This document shows, piece by piece, positions 56,200 to 64,000 of a DNA stretch of 64,000 nt. The translations under genes were made by a program, and so were the position numbers. The notes under the pieces were generated by a model. That model was given only the letters and a program-made list of their open reading frames with translations, did not search any database and was not told where the DNA came from. How positions within the stretch are numbered: position 1 is the first letter of the stretch; each line of letters begins with the position of its first letter. This DNA comes from Mercurialis annua (taxonomy: Eukaryota > Streptophyta > Magnoliopsida > Malpighiales > Euphorbiaceae), in assembly GCF_937616625.2 (NCBI RefSeq), contig NC_065576.1, forward strand, positions 560,501-624,500. Reading direction: 5' to 3'.

Positions 56200-59100
56200 T
56201 CATTTTCTTTTTCTCAAGTTTTTTACTTCAATATCAGCTGCATCTTCATCTTCAAGGTCAGAATGCCGTAAATCAGAATCAGAATCGGAAAATTCTTGAG
56301 AATCAAAACCAAATTTAAGCTCTTGAACAACCAAAACGGCAAGATCATGCCTGTTGGAACTTTCGAAGGCATCAGCAACAGCCATGAAAACGGAATCACT
56401 GGGCTTGACTTTTTCATATTTTAGTTGGTTATATATCCTCTTCACACCCTCAATCATGCCAGCTTTACCATAACAATGAACCAGATTAACCGAAGTAACA
56501 ATGTCTGGTTCGAGACCCTCATCCTGCAATTTCATAAATGTGTTCAGAGCCTTGTCATATTCCCCTGCTGAGCCATAAGCATAAATAGCAACATTGTAGG
56601 CAAACAAATCGAGAGCTATATCTGCTTTTGTGAAAGCCATGCAGGATTCAAGCGCTAAAGAATGCAAACCGACTAGAGAGAAAACAGAGGTAATGACAGC
56701 TTGTCTAGCATAAGGTTTTCCTTCATGATAGTGCGACTCCAGCTGCCTTACAGCTTCAGCCGGAAGTCCTCCTTTCTTCAGCACAGTAAACAATACTTTG
56801 AAGGTCCCCTCGTCAGGGAATATTTTCTTTTTTATCATCTCGTGCAACAACTTGCCGCATTCAATTAACTGACCATTAGTAGCATAACATACCATTACCT
56901 GATTATACGACATAGACTCCCGTAGTAAACCTGACTGTTTCATTTCCTCTGCAACATTGATGGCTTCATCAAGCATGCCCATGCTCTTGTACAGATACAT
57001 CATTGTTCCATAGGATAACGCATCTGCAGAACCCTTTTCTCTCAAATTTTTGAAGACCAATTCAGCTTCAGATATCATCCCGAGATCTGCATAAAGACTG
57101 ATCATGCTATTTGATGCAACAATATCTGGACCGCCTTCCAAACACATCATCTTTTGATACAATTGTTTTGCACTGTTAAAGCATCCTAGCTTGCTATAAA
57201 CCTTAATAAGGGAAGTCAAAACTATTTGATTTGCTGAAATCCCATTCTCTCCCATCATATTGAAATATTCAAGAGCTTCTGTAACTTCTCCAGCCTCTGC
57301 ATATCCATTAATTAAGGCCCCATACACAACTTCATTAGGTTTAACCCCCACCTTTACCATGTTTTTGTAAACATCAACTGCGTCAGAAAGCTGGCCTAGA
57401 CGGGAGTAGCACGCAATAATAGACGAGAATGTAAGACATTGTGGTTTAAATCCTGCTCCTTGCATTTCAGCTAGCAGGTCCATTGCTTGATCTACTAAAT
57501 CAGCACCAGAGAACATTTGGATTAGAGAATTATAAGTGCACTCGTCAGGCCAAGTGCCGTGATTCCTCATGCTCCTAAAGAGAGAAAATGCTTTCTCATA
57601 AAGCTTTCCCATACCATAAGCTTTGATCATGACATTGTATTCCAAAATGTCTGTCTTTTGAGCCGCTGAAGTCCACTTCTTATAAAATACAGCCTCAGCT
57701 TCAGCCCAAAGCCCCTTTTCAGCATACACATCTATAATTGCTGCATTTGTCTTTGCTGACAAGCCACCATCAAACTGGCACTTATCTAAAAGGCTCTGTG
57801 CTCTATCAAGCAACCCTTTGTTAACATACATCTTAATAATACCAGGTATTGAATGCCCATCAATATTTTGCGAAGATTTGTCAATTTCTTCCATAATAGC
57901 CTCTGCTTCTTTCACCATATTCCTCCCACATAATTCATGAAGAATAGTCCGGTGGCTTACAGTATCAGGGAAAAGACCCACCTCCCTAATTTTCCGATAA
58001 CATCTGATGGCTGCATTCACGTCTCCTGCATCAGCATACAAAGACAGAAAGATGTTGTAAGTTCTCGTATCAGGAGATATTCCCCTTTCTTCCATCTTAC
58101 TCATCAAAGCCTCTGCTTCTGACAAATTCCCACGGCTTCCACAAGTAAAGATCATAGTATTAAACGTGATGGCATCCATTGCCACCCCAGATTTCATCAT
58201 ATCTGAAAAGACTTCTGCTGCATCATTCAGACGCCCTGCCTTCCCATACATATCGATCAATGTATTATATGTGGATGTTAGACGTGGCTTCCTAACCAGA
58301 CTTTCTGCATCCGACGATCCTAAAGATTTTGGAGTATGTACTCTCCCACCTGTTTTGAAAAGTTCAGTTGACAAAAAATGCTTAAAGCTAACTGGGGAAG
58401 ACCCAGGCCCATTTTCGTAGTCACTCGTAGAATCTAATTGGAGCTCATCTAACTCAATCCGCCCAGCGCACCAGTCCTTATAAAACTTATGCGCACTATC
58501 AAACTCCTTGGCATCTTTTAAAACCTTAACAACCGTATTCATTGTAACCTCATCAGGATAAAGCCCTCTAACTCTCATATGCTTAATCCACAAAAGTGAT
58601 TCCGTAACAAGACCAGCCTTACCATATACATCAACAAGCATCCCATACGTATTATTCGTGGGCACAACACCGTTTTTCGCCATTTCAATCCAACAACGCC
58701 GCAGTTCATCCCATTTCTGAGCTCTCCCCAATATTCGAAGCACAATATTATAGTGAATAACATTCGGTACATAATCTTTCCTCGACTTGAAAAACTCGAA
58801 AACCCTAATCACTCTCTCCCAATTTCTCTGCTCTTTAAGAATAACAGTTTGCTCTTTCGGATTCAAATTCTCACAAAATGAATTGAGGGTCTGCTCAATG
58901 TTATTAATATCACAATCCAATGACTTCAAAATTGAAGGCAACTTACCTCCATAGCTCTTCTTTTTACCATTATAAGAAGAGTTCTTAGTGGGCAAAGTTA
59001 GATTCTTTGAGAGACAGTGAAGCTTAAACCCTAGAGAAACCCTAGTTTTTTCTTCTGGGTTTTTCTGGTTTAGTGAAAATGAGCATATAACACCATTATG

Positions 59101-59325
59101 TAAAGATGGGTCGCTTAAAAACTGGTGTCTTTTATCAAAGCTGTGATTTTTAGACTGATTGTGACCAATAAAGATGGTAGCTTTACAAGGAGAATTAAGG
59201 GAAAGAAGCTTACTTGGAGAAGAGATGGGATGGTGATGCTTGAATTTTCTTGAAGTGTGATTGCAACTGTAAGTATAAGAACATCCGTGAAGCATCTTTA
59301 GGTTTAAATTTAGATGGGTGTGCAC
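56200..59325 (-). CDS. P-class pentatricopeptide repeat protein
   Basis: Intronless, 1041 residues; a second Met at codon 11 (59295; MLHGCSYTYS) may be the true start. The N-terminus is Ser/Asn/Lys-rich and poor in acids, an organelle targeting peptide. About 20 canonical 35-residue P repeats follow, for example NVIHYNIVLRILGRAQKWDE, LTSTYNTLIDMYGKAGRLND, DAITFNTMIFTCGSRGNLSE, DECTYNSLIQMFSGADLVDQ and NEVVYGALINGYAEAGEVTE. The tail is acidic then basic (SDSDSDLRHSDLEDEDAADI, LRKRK). No E, DYW, SMR or other domain. P-class PPR proteins stabilise, splice or activate translation of plastid or mitochondrial RNAs. Layout resembles At1g73710. Target RNA not predictable here. Confidence 0.95.
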   Translation of the reverse strand: MHTHLNLNLKMLHGCSYTYSCNHTSRKFKHHHPISSPSKLLSLNSPCKATIFIGHNQSKNHSFDKRHQFLSDPSLHNGVICSFSLNQKNPEEKTRVSLGFKLHCLSKNLTLPTKNSSYNGKKKSYGGKLPSILKSLDCDINNIEQTLNSFCENLNPKEQTVILKEQRNWERVIRVFEFFKSRKDYVPNVIHYNIVLRILGRAQKWDELRRCWIEMAKNGVVPTNNTYGMLVDVYGKAGLVTESLLWIKHMRVRGLYPDEVTMNTVVKVLKDAKEFDSAHKFYKDWCAGRIELDELQLDSTSDYENGPGSSPVSFKHFLSTELFKTGGRVHTPKSLGSSDAESLVRKPRLTSTYNTLIDMYGKAGRLNDAAEVFSDMMKSGVAMDAITFNTMIFTCGSRGNLSEAEALMSKMEERGISPDTRTYNIFLSLYADAGDVNAAIRCYRKIREVGLFPDTVSHRTILHELCGRNMVKEAEAIMEEIDKSSQNIDGHSIPGIIKMYVNKGLLDRAQSLLDKCQFDGGLSAKTNAAIIDVYAEKGLWAEAEAVFYKKWTSAAQKTDILEYNVMIKAYGMGKLYEKAFSLFRSMRNHGTWPDECTYNSLIQMFSGADLVDQAMDLLAEMQGAGFKPQCLTFSSIIACYSRLGQLSDAVDVYKNMVKVGVKPNEVVYGALINGYAEAGEVTEALEYFNMMGENGISANQIVLTSLIKVYSKLGCFNSAKQLYQKMMCLEGGPDIVASNSMISLYADLGMISEAELVFKNLREKGSADALSYGTMMYLYKSMGMLDEAINVAEEMKQSGLLRESMSYNQVMVCYATNGQLIECGKLLHEMIKKKIFPDEGTFKVLFTVLKKGGLPAEAVRQLESHYHEGKPYARQAVITSVFSLVGLHSLALESCMAFTKADIALDLFAYNVAIYAYGSAGEYDKALNTFMKLQDEGLEPDIVTSVNLVHCYGKAGMIEGVKRIYNQLKYEKVKPSDSVFMAVADAFESSNRHDLAVLVVQELKFGFDSQEFSDSDSDLRHSDLEDEDAADIEVKNLRKRK

Positions 59326-59417
59326 TGAACTGAGTTCTATACTGCTCTACAGTTCCCGCTACACGCCATGCCGGAGAAAGAAACAGAACATACTTGATAC
59401 TTTTCTTTATTTGAAGA

Positions 59418-59697
59418 GAAAAGGATCATTTATGCTTTTAAATTTGACTCGAGAATCATCTAAGCTCTTAATGTCCAAAAATTTTTAAATAAGTCCCTAA
59501 TATTTTAAAAAATAAACAACCAGACTCCTCAATTTTGACAATCAGGCCCCTAACATATTTTTTATGAGCCAAAATTGGAGTATTGGGGTATGATTGTTCA
59601 CTTTTTAAGACGTTAAGGACATATTTGAATTTTTTTTAGATGTTAGGGTCTTATTTGATTTTGTAGACAAATCTTAGCGCATAAATAAATCTTTTTC
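59418..59697. mobile_element. Long-inverted-repeat element in the PPR promoter region
   Basis: Arms starting GAAAAGGATCATTTATGC and, reversed, GAAAAAGATTTATTTATGC extend about 120 bp with mismatches ('cctaacat', 'aatattttaaaaa' pairs inside). It ends less than 100 bp upstream of the P-class PPR start. Confidence 0.55.
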
Positions 59698-60919
59698 CTT
59701 ATTTGAATTTGGCATTGCTGTTAATGGGGTGAGTGTGTATGTCTGTTCATATTGGATTGGGCTGTGTATGAAAGGTGTGTGGGTTTTTTCGCAAAAATAT
59801 GGAGGAAATGACGCGAGTCACGGGAAAAAGACAATTTTTCTCAAAAATACGATGCGGCGCCGATCATTGCAGAATTAAGGTGGAAGTTGATCGGAGCTGA
59901 AAATTTATCTTTTTTCTTACTTTTTATGATTTCTTCTTGCAATAATACGATGTCCTTTGTTTCTGCTATTTTTTTGAGTTCTTATACACCGACAAAGACG
60001 AGTGAGACGATATGATGGCAATAAAGACATGTATAAAAGTGGTAAACCGATATTAAATCTGCAACAGGTAATTATGTCAAAGTAAAACTGTGATACATCT
60101 GTGGTAAATTAAGCAAAATAGTGTATTTTAACTTTTATAATTTCAATAATAAAGTAAAAGTGTATTGTTTTTTTTTTGGTAAACTAATAGTAAACTAATT
60201 GTAAATTTGTTTTTACAATAAAATAAAAGTAAAAAAAGTTGAAATTAAATTTAAGTACACGTTCTATAATATTGATAGTAAATTAAATAATAATTTATTT
60301 GAACATTTTATAATTCAAAAAATAAACAATAATAAATTAGTTTTTTAAGTAAACCGTTAGTATATTTATTTTTAGTAAACCGACAATAATAGTTAACTTA
60401 AATTACAATTTATGGTATATTTATTAATTAATAGTTTTAAGTTTTACTAATTTTATTTTAATTAATTGTTTTAATTTTTATTAAAATTCAATTCAAATGA
60501 ATATATATAAGTCACTTAGATTAGATGTTATGAAAAATGATACTATATTTTTTAATTTCTGAAAAAGCTGTGTGTTTTCAAGAAAATGATAATGCACATA
60601 AATTTTATTGTAAAAACAGTAATGAACAATTTAGCAAAATTCTGTAAAAAAATAAAAATCAATACAATACAAAGATTAAATCATTTATACTCAATAACAT
60701 GTAAAGATCAGCTTTGATCATGTTGCTGCCTCGTTCACTATAAAAAAAAAAACTCTAGCATGAATCCTATCCAGTAATTTCTAATTTGTCAAATACTTTT
60801 CAGGCGAGAACAAGTATTTAGACATCACATTAAGTTGTTTTAGTCCTAAAACAAAGCCAAGAATGAGAAGTATAGTTTTGAGTCCCATGGACGAAAAGCT
60901 TGTGTTTTTACAGATGTGG
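59698..60919. other. Spacer between the PPR and SCAMP genes
   Basis: AT-rich, with repeated 'gtaaac' and 'aataaa' words at 60000-60400. No coding signal. The last 150 bp are probably the SCAMP 3' UTR. Confidence 0.5.
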
Positions 60920-63904
60920 TTATAGTGCAGCCATCATAGTCCTCGTTGCAGCTTCCCGCTTCACCTGTGCAGCTTTTCCGCTGCCTCGGAAATACATGTA
61001 AACTTGCTGCAAATTTAAACCAAGAAAACAAACCAACTTCAGCAAGTTACAAAGAAAATTGGACCGACTAAAAACTGTTTGATTTCAAGGAAACATAACG
61101 GGACCTGAATAACCCAGATACTGAGCACGGATTCAATGCAGAAACATCCAAATCCGATGAAGTAAAATATCTGCATATAGAATTCCATGTTACTCGCATT
61201 AGCCATTTTGAGAAACTATTTAAGCTTAGATATATTAATTTCAACTATCGATTTTTTGGAATCTCAGAAGATTAATCAAACTATTGCTTCATTAATCCCA
61301 ACATGCATTAAACCTCTTCATACATGGTATGGAAGTCATTTTTAAAGGAAGATAATAGCTAAAAACTTACCCCAACTAAAGCATGATCGCCAAGAAGATC
61401 TATAGCAGGCAAAATCCCTCTGTCCAAAATATCAAACCAAATATTATAAAAGTGTAGAAATTACTAATGCCCAATTTAAAAAAATTACTCTACAGTCTAC
61501 AAGAGTGTGGCATACGAGAGCATTGTTAATCGCAAGGAAAAAGAGCCATATCAATTGGCATCTTTTGTAATTTCAGGAAAAGAAAATCCAATAAAAAATG
61601 GTAATTCTGAAATACCATTTCCTTCTTTTTAAAAGCAACCTTCAAGAAGCCATGATATCATTGTTTTCGGAGAAAAATCTCACAATTCAATGTAATTGAA
61701 AACTTACGCAAGAGATTTCCCCTTGAAAATGATTGGAGGAGCAACAGCAGCAAAGACACAAAAGCCAATATGGATCTGCACAGTAAACACGAGAATGAAT
61801 AGGAGATTTGCAGAAGAACTTCAAAGAGAAAAAAAGATCTGCATAATAATGTGAACAAACTTACCAGGTAAGATAAGAAAAACCATCCAAATTTCAAAGC
61901 ACTATCAGTCCTGTAAAAGAAATTGGCACGCGATTCTGTTAAAAAAACTGGTGCTAGGGCAAAACCATATAAGAAAAACATGTAGCAGTTTTCGTTATTC
62001 AATAGAATTCCCCAAAGTGCACTATTCATCTCAAGAAATGCACATAACTATACAAAATTCCACCACGCAATCAAAGTAATAGTGCTTTCATTACCTCCCC
62101 CCTACCTCCCACAGAATATCACATTCTTCAAATTACTAATTATACAGTCAAACAATTATTCATTTGCATGATAATGCATCACATGAAACATGTATCAATA
62201 AGGATTTAAAATTTTAGAAATACGAATTTGAAAAAAACCATTTCTGGGACAATTCTTGTAAGACATACATGTGAAAATCAGATCACGTCACTTTCATTAA
62301 TGCCATCTCAGTAACACATTACAGATATGAAGCTTCTATAATCATCAGGGGTATAAATTGCACAGTAAAAAAATTCACTGAGCATAGTAAAATGAATAGT
62401 TAAACCCATCCTAAAGGGAAGTACATAGCCTCATAGGTGAAAAGCATTCCCTGTAAGCAGTGTTGGTAAAAGTAATATGCCAAGTACGAAATGATCTAAT
62501 ATTAATACCTCATTGCACGATACAGAGGGCGATACCACATAACATATGCTCCAGGAACCCCTGATATAAAGTAGATGATAGCAAGAAACCAGATTGTTGG
62601 GCCTGAAAAGGAGAAAAATAGCACAAATTTAGACTAGAAGTACGCTACAAGCAGAATTTTAGACCCAAAAGATAAAGCAGTTTGGATAAAAAAATGAATT
62701 GACACTGCAGCAATTACTTTAGGAAGATTTTAACCCACCTTCTCCCTTAATCCAAGCAGTTGTCACTGCCACAATATTCCACAGAAGACACGCAAACAAA
62801 CCTGTAATTTCACAAAGATTACAAGTTATTACAAACATCATCTTAAACAGTACATATATACTCCTCATAAACAAAGATAAGGAAACCGATAACACACTGC
62901 TTCTGAGTTCTAATTTACTAACAGCTGAAATTTTTCGAAAAACAACCTAAATCAATTATGGGAGCCTCAAATATAATGGAGAAAGGTATGTAAAATCACC
63001 ATGTTAGTGGCAGCAAAGATTTAATTTTCTTATACGAATTATGAGACATTGGACCAAAACTCACCCAACAAAGTTGTAAATGCGACATATTGCATCTTTT
63101 GTAAATGGATTGGTATTTCAGTTGCAATGTCATGATGAATAATGGGAAAAAATGGCGGCCAATTCTTCTCTTCTATTACGATTCCAGCTGCCATAACAAA
63201 TGCGAAAGTACATAGTTATATAAAATAATTTTATAGCCTCACAATTCATCAAACAATCAAAATAAAAATACCTCGTGATATTGCATCTTCCCTCCGCTTA
63301 AGGTCCTAAAGAACACCAAAAAAAGAAGACTTGAAATAACTAAAGAAAGTTCTCTTAATGTATAGAACTTGGCAAACCTTATCTAAAAGGTATTTTGGTT
63401 CCAGTTGTAAGCAAAAAGTCACATTCTAGATATCTTAAATACAAATAACAGAAAAAATAATAATTATAATCATTGAGATTATGAGAAACAAGGCATCTTT
63501 TTGTAAAATTACTACATTGATTCCTCTCAATAAATTCTACATATTAATAAAAATATCTATAGCAACAATCAAGATATCAAAGGACATCGAGTTTTTTAGG
63601 GAGCAGTAGATTATAATAAAAGTCACCAATGCATGTAAGCCACAAAAATATAGGTGCCACACCTGTTCCCTCTTTTTCAATTCTGCCTCTTTAGCTTGGA
63701 GTTCCTTCTCCTTGGATTTCAAATCCTGAATTTCAAAACAGTTTAAATAAATAAATAACCCAAACAGTAAATTTACTTTATGTATAACATCTTGAAGTCT
63801 TTCAATACCTTTCCATTGTCAAGAGGAATATCAATTGTCGCACCACGATCATACGGTTCATGAGGAAGGGGCGAAAGCGCTGCAGGAGGAACACTCGTAG
63901 GATT
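60920..63904 (-). CDS. Secretory carrier-associated membrane protein (SCAMP), 5' end outside window
   Basis: Eleven exons are visible: 63809..63904, 63663..63725, 63272..63305, 63065..63187, 62739..62801, 62509..62602, 61865..61910, 61708..61775, 61371..61419, 61105..61170, 60920..61006, coding 262 residues. The first exon, which should carry the NPF motifs, is beyond base 64000. Order: linker ending [13 protein letters not shown]; a coiled coil ([19 protein letters not shown]); the conserved [20 protein letters not shown]; four membrane segments ([80 protein letters not shown]); and the loop peptide [11 protein letters not shown] between segments 2 and 3. SCAMPs act in trafficking between trans-Golgi, plasma membrane and cell plate. 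Confidence 0.94.
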
Positions 63905-64000
63905 CTAGAAAGTTTACAAGAATGTAACAGGAGAAAACACAAGAAAATAGATCAATAATGTCACCACTGTATCTGAAATGACCCGGTAAAACCATTTCAC

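Overview
The window is nuclear DNA from a flowering plant, almost certainly a eudicot. It is AT-rich, has genes with many short GT-AG introns, plastid and mitochondrial proteins encoded in the nucleus, plant-only families (ULTRAPETALA, THF1, PLS-class PPR proteins, GT14 arabinogalactan enzymes), and gene gaps full of small inverted-repeat transposons. I cannot name the species. Exon limits were read by eye from splice sites and reading phase; every joined model below keeps frame.

Layout. 0.2-3.7 kb: two tandem intronless cytosolic sulfotransferases. 6.3-10 kb: a head-to-head pair, a probable non-coding minus-strand transcript and a plastid-targeted membrane protein gene on the plus strand, sharing a short promoter with telo-box and site II motifs. 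10.5-17 kb: THF1 (+) tail-to-tail with a 12-exon diacylglycerol kinase (-). 20-26 kb: an LTO1/Yae1-type gene followed by two formiminotransferase-like paralogues, all plus. 26.3-28.9 kb: a GT14 glucuronosyltransferase-like gene (-). 35.1-37.9 kb: an ULTRAPETALA trithorax-group gene (+). 39.1-42.2 kb: NAF1, an H/ACA snoRNP assembly factor (-). 54.2-59.3 kb: two PPR genes tail-to-tail. 60.9 kb to the right edge: a SCAMP gene (-), 5' end outside the window.

Between the genes lie remnants of LINE-type retrotransposons (46.3-47.7 and 52.3-52.9 kb), a Stowaway element (45.1 kb), two Mutator-like MITEs sharing a terminal motif and 9-bp target duplications, several other long-inverted-repeat elements, a GC-rich repeat family with 8-bp target duplications (4.2, 16.4, 50.7 kb), a degenerate telomere-like tract (42.7-43.0 kb) and a 150-bp tandem repeat (48.3-48.6 kb).

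The genes are independent housekeeping, organelle and developmental genes, not a pathway cluster. A weak theme is translation and RNA biology (LTO1 homologue, NAF1, PPR proteins, possible snoRNA transcript). Points most worth a second look: loss of the expected catalytic His in the second formiminotransferase-like copy; the LTO1 ORF apparently lying inside the first intron of the first copy; the possible structured-RNA transcript at 6.3-7.8 kb; and the 8-bp-TSD repeat family.
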